A DNA stretch of 64,000 nt, taken from Gilvimarinus agarilyticus. GTDB lineage: Bacteria; Pseudomonadota; Gammaproteobacteria; Pseudomonadales; Cellvibrionaceae. The translations under genes were made by a program, and so were the position numbers. This document shows, piece by piece, positions 33,054 through 42,485 of this stretch. The notes below the pieces were generated by a model. That model was given only the letters and a program-made list of their open reading frames with translations, did no database searches and had not been told where the DNA came from. The stretch lies in contig NZ_JXCJ01000001.1 in NCBI RefSeq assembly GCF_000832015.1, forward strand, positions 2,387,003 through 2,451,002, given 5' to 3'. Every line of letters begins with the position of its first letter. Position 1 is the first letter of the stretch.

Positions 33054-33995
33054 ATGGCCGCAGATAATTTGGCATTTGTGTTTCCGGGGCAGGGGTCTCA
33101 GCAAGTTGGTATGTTGGCGCCTTTGGCGGAGCAATACCCCGTAGTGCAGCAAACGTTCTCCGAGGCGTCGGATGTGCTGGGATACGACCTTTGGGATCGG
33201 GTGCAAAATGGCACGCAGGACGAAATTAATTTAACCGAGTGTACACAGCCTTTGCTGTTGACCGCCAGTGTCGCACTTTGGCGTGTGTGGAGTGAGCGAG
33301 GCGGTGCCCAGCCGGCTATGCTTGCCGGGCACAGTTTGGGTGAGTGGTCGGCATTGGTGTGCGCTGAGGTGGTGTCTTTTGCCGATGCAGTCGCTTTGGT
33401 GCGTGAGCGCGGCAAGTTAATGCAGGCTGCGGTGCCGGCAGGCCAAGGCGCGATGGCCGCCATCATTGGCTTGGCTGACGATGCCGTACTTGATGCCTGC
33501 GCCAGTGCGGCCGAGGGCGAGGTGGTGAGCGCCGTTAATTTTAACTCTCCGGGGCAAGTCGTGATTGCCGGCCACAGTGCGGCCGTCGAACGCGCTATGG
33601 TCGCTTGTAAAGAGGCCGGCGCCAAGCGAGCGTTGCCTTTGCCTGTAAGCGCACCATTTCATACTGAGTTGATGCGCCCGGCGGCTGACGGTTTGGCAAC
33701 CTGGGTCGAAGAAGTTGAGTTTAGGGCGCCTAAGATTGCCGTTGTCCACAATGTGCACGGCCAAACCGAGGCAGACCCGGCAAAGATTAAAGCCTTAATG
33801 ATTGAGCAAATCTACAGCCCGGTACTGTGGGTAGATTGTGTTAACGCTTTGGCGCAATCTGGTGTTGATAATCTGGTAGAGTGCGGCCCGGGCAAAGTGT
33901 TGGCCGGTTTGGCAAAGCGTATTAATAAAGCTTTGAGCGCAACATCGATTGAGCAGCCCGCGGATTTGGATGCGGCTTTGGCGCAACATCAATAA
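33054..33995 (+). CDS. fabD: Malonyl-CoA:ACP transacylase
   Basis: Loads malonyl groups from CoA onto acyl carrier protein for fatty-acid elongation. The 313-residue form starts MAADNLAFVFPGQGSQ; GGAAGAG lies 9 bases upstream. An ATG at 33048 (two residues longer) is possible, and a TTG at 33036 overlaps the ribosome binding site and is unlikely. Motifs: FPGQGSQ, nucleophile Ser94 in GHSLGEWSAL, and the catalytic histidine in SAPFHTELM. fabH is not found between plsX and fabD, as in P. aeruginosa but unlike E. coli. Confidence 0.96.
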   Translation: MAADNLAFVFPGQGSQQVGMLAPLAEQYPVVQQTFSEASDVLGYDLWDRVQNGTQDEINLTECTQPLLLTASVALWRVWSERGGAQPAMLAGHSLGEWSALVCAEVVSFADAVALVRERGKLMQAAVPAGQGAMAAIIGLADDAVLDACASAAEGEVVSAVNFNSPGQVVIAGHSAAVERAMVACKEAGAKRALPLPVSAPFHTELMRPAADGLATWVEEVEFRAPKIAVVHNVHGQTEADPAKIKALMIEQIYSPVLWVDCVNALAQSGVDNLVECGPGKVLAGLAKRINKALSATSIEQPADLDAALAQHQ

Positions 33996-34017
33996 ACCTT
34001 TAATAAGTGAGAAGGAT

Positions 34018-34761
34018 ATGACGACAGATAACAAGGTTGCACTGGTTACCGGTGCGAGTCGCGGTATTGGTGCTGCCATCGCTGAGCAGTTGGCACAGGC
34101 GGGCTGCACCGTTATTGGTACTGCAACCAGCGAGAAAGGCGCAGCGGCAATTACCGAGCGCTTTGCGGCTAACGGATTAACCGGCGTGGGTAAGGTTTTG
34201 AATGTAACAGACGCCGATTCGGTAGCAGGGCTTTTGAAGGAGGTGCAACAAGAGTATGGTGTACCCCTGATCTTGGTGAATAACGCCGGCATCACCAAAG
34301 ACAACCTGCTTATGCGGATGTCTGATGAGGAGTGGTTTGATGTTATTAATACCAACCTCAGTGCTGTTTATCGCCTGAGTAAGGCGGTGCTGCGCGGTAT
34401 GATGAAAAGCCGCTGGGGCCGTATTATTAACGTGGGTTCAGTGGTGGGTGCGATGGGTAATGCCGGGCAGTCTAACTACGCGGCAACCAAGGCGGGCGCA
34501 GCAGGTTTTGCCCGTTCACTGGCGGCCGAGGTCGGCTCGCGCGGTATCACGGTTAATACCGTGGCGCCTGGTTTTATCGATACGGATATGACCCGGGTGT
34601 TGCCCGACGAGCAGAAAGCTCAGTTGCTGAATAAGATACCGCTGGGGCGTTTGGGTAAGCCTGAAGAAATTGCTGCAGTAGTTGGATTTTTGGCCTCTGA
34701 CGCCGGAGGTTATGTTTCTGGTGAAACAATACACGTCAATGGCGGTATGTACATGAATTAA
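34018..34761 (+). CDS. fabG: 3-oxoacyl-ACP reductase
   Basis: NADPH-dependent ketoreductase of the fatty-acid cycle, SDR family. The 247-residue form starts MTTDNKVALVTGASRG at the ATG with GAGAAGGA upstream; a longer frame from 33949 overlaps fabD and is rejected. Cofactor motif TGASRGIG (11-18), NNAG, and the catalytic Ser141, Tyr154 and Lys158 (NYAATKAG) are all present, with the C-terminal GETIHVNGGMYMN. It lies 22 bp after fabD. Confidence 0.97.
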   Translation: MTTDNKVALVTGASRGIGAAIAEQLAQAGCTVIGTATSEKGAAAITERFAANGLTGVGKVLNVTDADSVAGLLKEVQQEYGVPLILVNNAGITKDNLLMRMSDEEWFDVINTNLSAVYRLSKAVLRGMMKSRWGRIINVGSVVGAMGNAGQSNYAATKAGAAGFARSLAAEVGSRGITVNTVAPGFIDTDMTRVLPDEQKAQLLNKIPLGRLGKPEEIAAVVGFLASDAGGYVSGETIHVNGGMYMN

Positions 34762-34828
34762 AGTGGGTTGTAACTACCTGTTTTAATTGGAAAAAGGGCA
34801 AAAATTTAAAGATTTTTTGTCTTATGCG

Positions 34829-34857
34829 TTACAACGCGGTAAAAATAGATGTAAAAT
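34829..34857 (+). promoter_or_regulatory. Candidate acpP promoter
   Basis: TAAAAT at 34852-34857 preceded by TG (extended -10 character) with a weak TTACAA 17 bp upstream at 34829-34834. It lies in the 190-bp gap between fabG and acpP, which suits the high, separate expression that acpP usually needs. The leader would be about 88 bases. Confidence 0.45.
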
Positions 34858-34951
34858 GCGCATCGATTTCGCCGTAGAAAATCTGGAACCGTCAAATGGT
34901 TCTAAACATGACGGTTTCGTCGATACTACCTATTAGGAGTTGAATTAGATC

Positions 34952-35188
34952 ATGAGCAGCATTGAAGAACGCGTAAAAAAAATCGTTGCTGAGCAACTGG
35001 GCGTTAAAGAAGACGAAGTGAAGAACGAAGCTTCTTTCGTTGAAGATTTAGGCGCGGATTCTCTGGACACCGTAGAACTGGTAATGGCTCTGGAAGAAGA
35101 GTTTGAAACCGAAATTCCAGATGAAGAAGCCGAGAAAATCACCACAGTTCAGTTGGCCATCGATTACATCAATGCCAATTTGGCCTAA
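34952..35188 (+). CDS. acpP: Acyl carrier protein
   Basis: Carrier of growing fatty acyl chains. The 78-residue acidic protein contains [18 protein letters not shown], with Ser37 of DSL modified by 4'-phosphopantetheine. A TAGGAGTTG ribosome binding site precedes the ATG. A strong terminator follows, leaving fabF to read-through or its own promoter. Codon choice is strongly biased (many GAA, CTG), as expected of a highly expressed gene. Confidence 0.98.
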   Translation: MSSIEERVKKIVAEQLGVKEDEVKNEASFVEDLGADSLDTVELVMALEEEFETEIPDEEAEKITTVQLAIDYINANLA

Positions 35189-35217
35189 TCTGCGACATAT
35201 TTGGTAGCAGGTTTCGC

Positions 35218-35256
35218 GAAAGCCGTATTATTGAGAAATAGTACGGCTTTTTCTTT
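35218..35256 (+). terminator. Terminator after acpP
   Basis: AAAGCCGTATTATT-GAGA-AATAGTACGGCTTT forms a 14-bp stem with one G-U pair, followed by TTTCTTT. It lies 30 bp after the acpP stop and about 70 bp before fabF, so it likely raises acpP mRNA over downstream genes. Confidence 0.9.
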
Positions 35257-35324
35257 GGGGTTTTGGGTACGCTGAGACGTTTTGTCGATGGCGTATAGGT
35301 CCGTTGTGGGGGAGAACAAATCAC

Positions 35325-36569
35325 GTGTCGCGTAAGAGAGTAGTAGTAACAGGCTTGGGTATGGTCAGTCCGCTGGGCAACACCGTGGCGGATACCTGGG
35401 ATGGAATCCTTGCCGGGCGCAGTGGTGTTGCGCCTATCACCCAGTTTGACGCCTCTGCTTTCAGTACGCGCTTTTCGGCGTCCGTCAAAGACTTTTCGGT
35501 CGAAGGTTACTTTCCCGCTAAAGATGCTCGCAAAATGGACCCTTTCATCCAGTTTGGGATGGTGGCGGGGATTCAGGCGATGCGTGATTCTGGTCTCGAG
35601 GTTACCGAGGCTAACGGTGCGCGTATCGGTGTGTCCATCGGCTCTGGTATCGGCGGCATCGGTACAATCGAAGATGGCACTTTGATTGTGGAGCACAAGG
35701 GGCCGCGTCGTATGTCGCCGTTTTTCGTGCCCGGTGCGATTATCAATATGATTGCCGGTAATTTGTCTATCCACTACGGGCTGCGTGGCCCTAATTTGGC
35801 GGTGACCACTGCTTGTACTACGGGCACTCACTGTATTGGCCTGGCGGCTCGCTCGATCATGTATGGCGATGCCGACGTTATGTTGGCCGGTGGCGCCGAA
35901 ATGGCCACCACCCCGGTAGGCTTAGGTGGTTTTGCGGCGGCTCGTGCGCTGTCGACCCGCAATGATGATCCATTGGCGGCAAGCCGCCCGTGGGATAAAG
36001 ACCGCGACGGGTTTGTGCTGGGCGACGGCGCCGGCGTTATGGTGCTCGAAGAGTATGAGCATGCACGTGCCCGTGGCGCCAATATTTATGCCGAGCTGAT
36101 TGGCTTTGGTATGAGTGGTGATGCCTATCATATGACGTCGCCGCCCGAGGATGGTGCTGGTGCGGCACTGTCGATGCAAAACGCCATCAATGATGCTGGC
36201 ATTGCGCTGGAATCTATCAATTACATCAACGCCCATGGCACCTCTACCTTGGCTGGTGATAAAGCCGAGTGCCGCGCGGTTAAATCCGTAATGAAATCGG
36301 CGGTTGATCAGGTGGCAGTAAGCTCAACTAAGTCAATGGTAGGGCACTTGCTGGGAGCGGCTGGTGCGGTCGAAGCCATTTTCAGTACTTTGGCTATCCG
36401 GGATCAAGTGGCTCCGCCAACCATTAACCTCGACAACCCAGATGATGAATGTGATATCAATTTGGTGCCCCACACAGCGCAAGAGCGGCCTATTGAGGCC
36501 GTCCTGAGCAACTCTTTCGGCTTTGGTGGTACCAACGGGTCGTTATTGTTTTCTAAGTTGCGAGACTAG
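35325..36569 (+). CDS. fabF: 3-oxoacyl-ACP synthase II
   Basis: Condensing enzyme that elongates acyl-ACP with malonyl-ACP. The start is GTG at 35325 ([17 protein letters not shown]) with GGGGGAG 9-10 bases upstream, giving 414 residues, the usual length; the TTG at 35304 lies before that ribosome binding site. Active-site Cys164 is in [11 protein letters not shown], and the two histidines are in NAHGTST and [10 protein letters not shown]. The C-terminus [13 protein letters not shown] is intact. Confidence 0.97.
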   Translation: MSRKRVVVTGLGMVSPLGNTVADTWDGILAGRSGVAPITQFDASAFSTRFSASVKDFSVEGYFPAKDARKMDPFIQFGMVAGIQAMRDSGLEVTEANGARIGVSIGSGIGGIGTIEDGTLIVEHKGPRRMSPFFVPGAIINMIAGNLSIHYGLRGPNLAVTTACTTGTHCIGLAARSIMYGDADVMLAGGAEMATTPVGLGGFAAARALSTRNDDPLAASRPWDKDRDGFVLGDGAGVMVLEEYEHARARGANIYAELIGFGMSGDAYHMTSPPEDGAGAALSMQNAINDAGIALESINYINAHGTSTLAGDKAECRAVKSVMKSAVDQVAVSSTKSMVGHLLGAAGAVEAIFSTLAIRDQVAPPTINLDNPDDECDINLVPHTAQERPIEAVLSNSFGFGGTNGSLLFSKLRD

Positions 36570-36613
36570 TTTAGCCCTGTGCCTGCCTTGCCCAACCCTG
36601 AGCTCCGCTAGCC

Positions 36614-37495
36614 GTGTCGACACCTGAGCGGCCATTAACCTGGGTTGACGGAGAACCTGGTGATCAGCTTTGTGTACTTGACCGAGGCTTGGCTTATGGT
36701 GACGGATTATTTGAAACCTGTCGCATTGTCGATGGGCGAGTGCCTTTATGGCCCTGGCACATAAAGCGTTTGCAAGCCAGTGCTCAGGCTTTGTCTATTG
36801 CGCTTGATGTCACGCAACTACACGTTTGGCTGCGTGACGTTTTTAGCGAGTTGACGGGGCGCAACATAGGGCAGGGAACGCTAAAAATTTTGCTGACTCG
36901 CGGCGTGGGTGGTCGCGGTTATCAATACTCCAGGCACTTGGTGCCAACCGTGGTATTGCAGGTGTACCCTGATAGCCTCTCGCCATTCTCGGATCCGTTA
37001 ACCCCGTTGCGGGTTAGGGTTTGTGAGATGCGTTTGGCCGCAAATAAAGTTCTTGCTGGGCACAAGCACCTCAACCGGTTAGAAAATGTGCTGGCGCGCT
37101 CCGAATGGCAAAATTCCAATATCCACGAAGGGTTAATGCTGGATAATCACGGCTGCGTTATCGAAGCAACTGCTCATAACGTGTTTATTTGGCAATCTGG
37201 CCAGTGGTATACACCAGCGTTGAGTGAGTGCGGTGTGGCCGGTGTTATGCGGCAGTTGTTGATGAATGAGCTGCTTCCAGGCATTGGCTACAAGGTTAAG
37301 GTTGTACCCATTACACTCGCTGAGATGTATCAGGCAGATGAAGTGATTTTGTGTAACAGCAATCGGGGGATTCGACCCGTCGGTGAAATCATCGATACAT
37401 CGGGTGAGCCCCGTAGGTTTTTGAAGCATGATAATGCACAGGCTTTACGTGCATTGCTTGGCGAATTTGTGCAAGGCAAGGGTAGTGTTAAATGA
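36614..37495 (+). CDS. pabC: Aminodeoxychorismate lyase
   Basis: PLP enzyme releasing p-aminobenzoate and pyruvate from 4-amino-4-deoxychorismate in folate synthesis; fold-type IV. The 293-residue protein, from a GTG start, has DRGLAYGDGLFET and the PLP lysine in GHKHLNRLENV (Lys151), and a C-terminal CNSNRGIRPVGEI. It overlaps mltG by 4 bp (ATGA). Branched-chain aminotransferases share the fold, but the fab-cluster position and motifs favour PabC. Confidence 0.94.
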   Translation: MSTPERPLTWVDGEPGDQLCVLDRGLAYGDGLFETCRIVDGRVPLWPWHIKRLQASAQALSIALDVTQLHVWLRDVFSELTGRNIGQGTLKILLTRGVGGRGYQYSRHLVPTVVLQVYPDSLSPFSDPLTPLRVRVCEMRLAANKVLAGHKHLNRLENVLARSEWQNSNIHEGLMLDNHGCVIEATAHNVFIWQSGQWYTPALSECGVAGVMRQLLMNELLPGIGYKVKVVPITLAEMYQADEVILCNSNRGIRPVGEIIDTSGEPRRFLKHDNAQALRALLGEFVQGKGSVK

Positions 37496-38550
37496 TTCAG
37501 TTGGCAGTCGGGTTGGTAAAACGTTTAATGCTGCTGGCGCTTTTGGCCCTTCTGGTCTCTTTGCTGGGTGCGCTGCAATATTTTAAAAAGTGGTATGCCG
37601 AGCCTATGGCACTACCCGATGACGGCTTGCATTACGAGCTTAAACCCGGGAGTACATTGAGTGGCGCTGCCACGGATATGGCTAACCGCGGCATACTTGA
37701 ACACCCGCGCATTTTAACGCTTTATGCGCGCTTTAGTGGTCAGAGTGAAGTGCGTGCCGGTGACTACATGCTCGAGCCGGGCATGACTCCCAGGCAATTT
37801 ATGAAAATGCTCAACACCGGTAACGTTGTGAGCTACACCGTTACGTTAATTGAGGGTTGGACCTTTGCGCAGGCAGTGCAGGCGCTAGCGGATGCCGAGC
37901 GAGTCGAGGCACAACTGGCAGGGCAGTCGCTAAAAGCCCAGTTGGCACTGCTCGACTTGCCCATTGAGCATCCCGAGGGTTGGTTTTTCCCTGATACTTA
38001 CCACTATACGGGCGGTACTACCGATGTTGCGATTTTGCAGCGGGCGTACCGTAAGATGCGCCAAACACTGGATGAATTGTGGCCTGGGCGCGACCCGAAC
38101 TTGCCTTATCAGACACCCTATGAAGCGTTGACTATGGCGTCTATTGTCGAGCGCGAGACCGGGGCGTCGTGGGAGCGCCGGAAGATAGCCGGCGTATTTG
38201 TCCGCCGCCTGGAAAACAATATGCGTCTGCAGACGGATCCGACCGTAATTTACGGTATGGGTGATCGTTACCAGGGAAAAATCGGCCGCGCCGATCTGCA
38301 GCGCCCAACTCCTTACAACACCTACACGATTCACGGGTTACCGCCTACCCCTATCGCACTGCCTGGGGGCGAGGCTGTTTATGCTAGCCTACACCCGGAC
38401 CCGGGTAGTGAATTGTATTTCGTTGCCAAGGGGGATGGCACTCATGTGTTTTCCGACACGCTGGAGGCCCATAATGAGGCTGTGCGTCAATATCAAATCC
38501 AGCGCCGCGCAGGCTATCGCTCAACAGTCTCGCCGGGCGTGGCGCAGTAG
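37492..38550 (+). CDS. mltG: Endolytic murein transglycosylase MltG
   Basis: Inner-membrane lytic transglycosylase that cuts nascent glycan strands and sets their length. The 352-residue protein has an N-terminal transmembrane helix (about 10-28), a LysM-like region (LKPGSTLSGAATDMANRGI) and the YceG catalytic core with Glu220 in MASIVERETG, followed by MRLQTDPTVIYG and the C-terminal YFVAKGDGTHVFSDTLEAHN. It overlaps pabC by 4 bp. In pseudomonads and enterics tmk and holB follow; here glnS does. Confidence 0.96.
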   Translation: MIQLAVGLVKRLMLLALLALLVSLLGALQYFKKWYAEPMALPDDGLHYELKPGSTLSGAATDMANRGILEHPRILTLYARFSGQSEVRAGDYMLEPGMTPRQFMKMLNTGNVVSYTVTLIEGWTFAQAVQALADAERVEAQLAGQSLKAQLALLDLPIEHPEGWFFPDTYHYTGGTTDVAILQRAYRKMRQTLDELWPGRDPNLPYQTPYEALTMASIVERETGASWERRKIAGVFVRRLENNMRLQTDPTVIYGMGDRYQGKIGRADLQRPTPYNTYTIHGLPPTPIALPGGEAVYASLHPDPGSELYFVAKGDGTHVFSDTLEAHNEAVRQYQIQRRAGYRSTVSPGVAQ

Positions 38551-38640
38551 TAGGAAATCACGCGACCAAGCATTACAATACCCTATCTGACTCGCCGGTG
38601 CGTCCGGCACTCTCGCTTGCTAACTGGATTGTTAATCAGC

Positions 38641-40341
38641 ATGACTGAAATCACCGAAAACGGCTCTACCAAAGTCGAAAAACCCTCGCACTTTATTCAA
38701 AACATTCTCCGTAAAGATTTGGATGAAGGTAAAGTCGAGACTATCGTGACGCGCTTTCCACCCGAACCAAATGGGTATTTACACATTGGTCACGCGAAGT
38801 CCATTTGTCTTAATTTTGGCGTGGCGAAGCAGTTTGGCGGAGTCTGTAACCTTCGTTTTGACGACACCAACCCGGAAAAGGAAAGTGACGAATACGTCGA
38901 GTCCATTAAGCGTGACGTTTCGTGGTTAGGGTTCGAGTGGCACGAAGAGATTCGTTTTACCTCTGATTATTTTGATCAATTACACGACTGGGCGCTCGAG
39001 CTTATCAAAGCGGGTAAAGCCTATGTGTGCGATCTGAGCCCAGATCAAGCTCGCGAATATCGCGGTACGCTTACCGAGCCTGGTAAAAATAGCCCCAACC
39101 GAGACCGCAGTGTCGCCGAGAACACGGAGTTGTTTGCCAAAATGCGCGCCGGCGAATTGGCAGAGGGTAGCTGTTCGTTACGCGCTAAAATTGATATGGC
39201 GGCCCCCAATATTAACCTGCGTGACCCGGTTATCTACCGAATTAAAAAAGTGCGTCATCATCACACAGGCGATAAATGGTGTATTTATCCCTCGTACGAT
39301 TTCGCCCATGGTCAGAGTGATGCCATCGAGGGGGTTACCCACTCGATTTGCACGCTAGAGTTTGAAGATCATCGCCCGCTGTACGAATGGTTTATTGCAA
39401 ACCTATCGGTGCCGGCGACGCCAAAGCAATATGAGTTTGCCCGATTAAATCTGAACTACACCGTCACCAGTAAGCGAAAATTGCGTCAATTGGTTGATGA
39501 GCAGCATGTAGATGGTTGGGACGATCCGCGTATGCCGACTATCTCGGGTATGCGACGTCGTGGTTATACCGCCCAATCGCTGCGCAATTTTTGCGATCGC
39601 ATCGGCGTTACTCGCTCGGACAGTGTCGTTGATGTCGGCATGCTGGAATATTGTGTGCGCGATGATCTCGACAAAAACGCGCCGCGGGCAATGTGTGTGC
39701 TGCGCCCATTGAAGGTGACACTAACCAATTATCCCGAGGATAAAATTGAGCGCTTGCGTGCCCCGGGCCACCCGAATCGTGATGATTTGGCCGAGCGTGA
39801 GCTGCCGTTTAGTCAGACATTGTTTATCGATGTGGAAGATTTTCGTGAAGAGGCCAACAAAAAGTACAAACGTTTAGTGCTGGGTAAACGGGTACGTTTG
39901 CGCAACGCTTACGTTATCGAGGCCGATGAAGCCGTTAAAAACGACGCCGGTGAAGTGGTGGAAGTGAAAGCTCGTATCATTGAAAACACCATTGGTGAAG
40001 ATCCGGAAGATGGCGTAAAACCCAAGGGGGTTATCCACTGGGTGTCGGCGGCAGAAAACATCGAGTGCGATGTGAGACTGTATGATCGTCTCTTTAATGA
40101 AGAATCCCCTGGTGCGGGTGGCTCGGATTTCTTGCAGGCGATTAACCCGGATAGCCTGCAGGTGTTAAGCGGTGCCAAGGCCGAGGTGTCACTTGGTGAG
40201 GCTAAGCCCGAGTCGGCGTACCAGTTTGAGCGCGAGGGCTACTTTTGTCTCGATAGTCACTACAGCCGCGATGGCGCATTAGTGTTTAACCGTACTATTG
40301 GTTTGCGTGACAGCTGGGCGAAGATTTCTCAGCAAAACTAA
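38641..40341 (+). CDS. glnS: Glutaminyl-tRNA synthetase
   Basis: Charges tRNA-Gln with glutamine; class I synthetase. The 566-residue form starts at ATG 38641 (MTEITENG); the longer frame from a TTG at 38617 adds eight residues unlike the family. Motifs: [15 protein letters not shown] with HIGH at 48-51, the FDDTNPEKE segment, and the KMSKS-type loop, here TSKRKL. The direct glutaminyl enzyme marks gammaproteobacteria. The 3' beta-barrel domain is complete. cysS follows 81 bp later. Confidence 0.97.
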   Translation: MTEITENGSTKVEKPSHFIQNILRKDLDEGKVETIVTRFPPEPNGYLHIGHAKSICLNFGVAKQFGGVCNLRFDDTNPEKESDEYVESIKRDVSWLGFEWHEEIRFTSDYFDQLHDWALELIKAGKAYVCDLSPDQAREYRGTLTEPGKNSPNRDRSVAENTELFAKMRAGELAEGSCSLRAKIDMAAPNINLRDPVIYRIKKVRHHHTGDKWCIYPSYDFAHGQSDAIEGVTHSICTLEFEDHRPLYEWFIANLSVPATPKQYEFARLNLNYTVTSKRKLRQLVDEQHVDGWDDPRMPTISGMRRRGYTAQSLRNFCDRIGVTRSDSVVDVGMLEYCVRDDLDKNAPRAMCVLRPLKVTLTNYPEDKIERLRAPGHPNRDDLAERELPFSQTLFIDVEDFREEANKKYKRLVLGKRVRLRNAYVIEADEAVKNDAGEVVEVKARIIENTIGEDPEDGVKPKGVIHWVSAAENIECDVRLYDRLFNEESPGAGGSDFLQAINPDSLQVLSGAKAEVSLGEAKPESAYQFEREGYFCLDSHYSRDGALVFNRTIGLRDSWAKISQQN

Positions 40342-40422
40342 TTGAATTTACGGTTGTTGTTGGGCAGCGTGCAGGTTGCGCTACATAAGCACTGCAAGAT
40401 AGACGTTTAGAGAAACTGAGTT

Positions 40423-41817
40423 ATGAGTTTAACGATATACAGTACATTGTCAGGCAAGAAGGAAGTTTTTTCGCCACGAGAGCCGGGTAAAATCGGTCTC
40501 TACGTCTGTGGTATTACCGTCTACGATTATTGTCATATCGGTCATGCACGAGTGTTGGTGGCTTTCGATGTCATAAGCCGTTTTTTACGCTCGCAGCAAT
40601 GGCAAGTTCATTACGTGCGCAATATTACCGATATCGATGACAAAATCATCAATCGGGCACAGGAAAACAGCGAGCCCTACACTGATTTAACCTCGCGCTA
40701 TATCGAGTATATGCATGAGGATGAAAAGGCTTTGGGTATACTGCCTCCGGATGCTGAGCCGCGTGCAACCGCGCACATTGCGGATATCATAGCGATGATA
40801 GAAACCTTAATTGCCAAAGATTTTGCCTACCAGGCAAGTAATGGCGATGTGTACTATCGCGTAAGCCGTTTTGCCGAATACGGTAAGCTCACCAATAAAG
40901 ACCCCGAGCAATTGTTAGCCGGCGCCCGGGTAGAGGTCGACTCGGCGAAAGAAGACCCGCGTGACTTTGCCCTTTGGAAGTTTGCCAGTGAGCAAGATGT
41001 TGGTTGGGATGCGCCTTTTGGGCGCGGGCGCCCGGGCTGGCATATCGAGTGCTCGGCCATGAGTAAGGCGTGTTTGGGAGCGCACTTTGATATTCATGGC
41101 GGCGGGCCGGATTTACCGTTTCCTCACCATGAGAACGAAATCGCGCAAAGTGAAGCGGCCAATGGTTGTCAATACGCCAACTACTGGATGCACGCGGGTG
41201 CGGTACGCTTGGATGGCGAAAAGATGTCGAAATCCTTGGGCAACTTTTTCACCATTCGTGACGTGTTAAAGCAATACCATCCTGAGGTGGTGCGCTACCT
41301 GCTAATCAGTAGTCACTATCGTAGTCCCATCAATTACTCGGAAGAAAACCTTGTTGAGGCTAAAGCTGGCTTGGATCGTTTGTACAGTGCTCTGCGCGGC
41401 TACGAAGCAGTGCCGGCTGCACCGTTAAGCGAATTATCTGATAACGAATTTTATCAGAAATTCGTGGCGGCCATGAACGATGACTTTAATACTCGCGTGG
41501 CGCTTGCGGTGATGTTTGATTTGGTGCGGGCATTAAACTCCGCAAAGGGTGGGGCTGATGCCGAACCGCTGGTGAGTGCGCTTAAAGCTATGGGTGAATT
41601 GTTTGGTTTGTTTGGCTGTGCGCCCGATAGCTTTTTGCAGTCGGCGAGTGCTGATGATATCGCGGCGGATGACGTTGAGGCATTAATCGCCGAGCGCACC
41701 CAGGCGAAGCGTGATAAAAACTTTGCCCGTGCCGACGAAGTGCGCGATCAACTCTTGGCTGCCGGTATCGTTTTGGAGGATTCTCCCGAAGGTACAAAGT
41801 GGCGGCGCGAGGGATAG
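40423..41817 (+). CDS. cysS: Cysteinyl-tRNA synthetase
   Basis: Class I synthetase charging tRNA-Cys. The 464-residue protein has the zinc ligand Cys29 (YVCGITVYDYCHIGHAR), the HIGH motif at 38-41, the second zinc cluster GWHIECSAM with HHENE, and KMSKSLGN. The terminal DALR-like helical domain is present. It begins 81 bp after glnS; the same pair is adjacent in pseudomonads. The next gene starts 20 bp after its stop. Confidence 0.98.
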   Translation: MSLTIYSTLSGKKEVFSPREPGKIGLYVCGITVYDYCHIGHARVLVAFDVISRFLRSQQWQVHYVRNITDIDDKIINRAQENSEPYTDLTSRYIEYMHEDEKALGILPPDAEPRATAHIADIIAMIETLIAKDFAYQASNGDVYYRVSRFAEYGKLTNKDPEQLLAGARVEVDSAKEDPRDFALWKFASEQDVGWDAPFGRGRPGWHIECSAMSKACLGAHFDIHGGGPDLPFPHHENEIAQSEAANGCQYANYWMHAGAVRLDGEKMSKSLGNFFTIRDVLKQYHPEVVRYLLISSHYRSPINYSEENLVEAKAGLDRLYSALRGYEAVPAAPLSELSDNEFYQKFVAAMNDDFNTRVALAVMFDLVRALNSAKGGADAEPLVSALKAMGELFGLFGCAPDSFLQSASADDIAADDVEALIAERTQAKRDKNFARADEVRDQLLAAGIVLEDSPEGTKWRREG

Positions 41818-41837
41818 ACGAGTGCGAGGAGAGCTAT

Positions 41838-42194
41838 ATGAGTACTGTGCCAATACCCAGGGCAGCTCGGCTGTTGATGTTGCTGCTGTTACTGGGGTTG
41901 CACATTAACGTGAGTGCCGCCGATACCTTGTGGATTGATGTGCGCACCAGCGAAGAGTTTGCCGCCTCCCGTTTAGCAGCGGCGGTGAATATTCCCTACG
42001 GCGAGATCGCTGATCGAATCGCGCAGCACGCCACCGATAAAGACTCAGAGATCGTGCTTTATTGTCGCAGTGGCCGGCGCGCCGATATAGCAAAGCAAAC
42101 GCTGGAGCAGCTTGGCTATAAAAATGTTGTCAACGCCGAAGATCTTGCCGGTGCTGAAGCGCTTTACCAGCGGCAAGGTAATACGGCGTATTAA
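41838..42194 (+). CDS. Exported rhodanese-domain protein
   Basis: Single-domain sulfurtransferase-like protein, 118 residues from the ATG with GAGGAGAG upstream. The frame open from 41799 overlaps cysS and is rejected. A signal peptide (about 1-27, MLLLLLLGLHINVSAA) directs it to the periplasm, as for PspE. The rhodanese loop is CRSGRR with active-site Cys76, and WIDVRTSEEF is the other family motif. Substrate unknown; sulfide/thiosulfate handling or thiol transfer is likely. Confidence 0.88.
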   Translation: MSTVPIPRAARLLMLLLLLGLHINVSAADTLWIDVRTSEEFAASRLAAAVNIPYGEIADRIAQHATDKDSEIVLYCRSGRRADIAKQTLEQLGYKNVVNAEDLAGAEALYQRQGNTAY

Positions 42195-42235
42195 TATATC
42201 GCTAGCGTGTCGCACCCGGGGGAAATAGGTATTTT

Positions 42236-42448
42236 ATGTTCAGACGTCTTGGTCGTTACCGCCGTTTAGGAGCTGCCAGCTTCTTATCTTGTGCGTGTTT
42301 TATTGGTTTGGCTGTTTATGGGTGGGGAGTAAGCTGGGAGCAACTGCTTGGCTATGTGACAGTAGTAGTGGTTTTGCTGTCGTTGTTGCTGGCGATGGCG
42401 GCGTTGGTTGGTTGGCTGTTGCACAAATTAAACCGGCGCGACGATTGA
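42236..42448 (+). CDS. Small two-helix membrane protein
   Basis: A 70-residue protein of unknown function: a basic N-terminus (MFRRLGRYRRLG), two hydrophobic helices (about 12-31 and 38-63) and a charged end (KLNRRDD). AGG about eight bases before the ATG is a plausible ribosome binding site. It follows the rhodanese gene by 41 bp and may share its transcript. No conserved motif is recognised. Confidence 0.7.
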   Translation: MFRRLGRYRRLGAASFLSCACFIGLAVYGWGVSWEQLLGYVTVVVVLLSLLLAMAALVGWLLHKLNRRDD

Positions 42449-42485
42449 CGTTGCGCCGTTAGCGTGAGCTCGCTTCTCGGGCAGC

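Noticed and set aside
35169-35831. 220-residue minus-strand frame under acpP-fabF
   Set aside because: Antisense to the clear fabF coding region, and its composition mirrors fabF codons.
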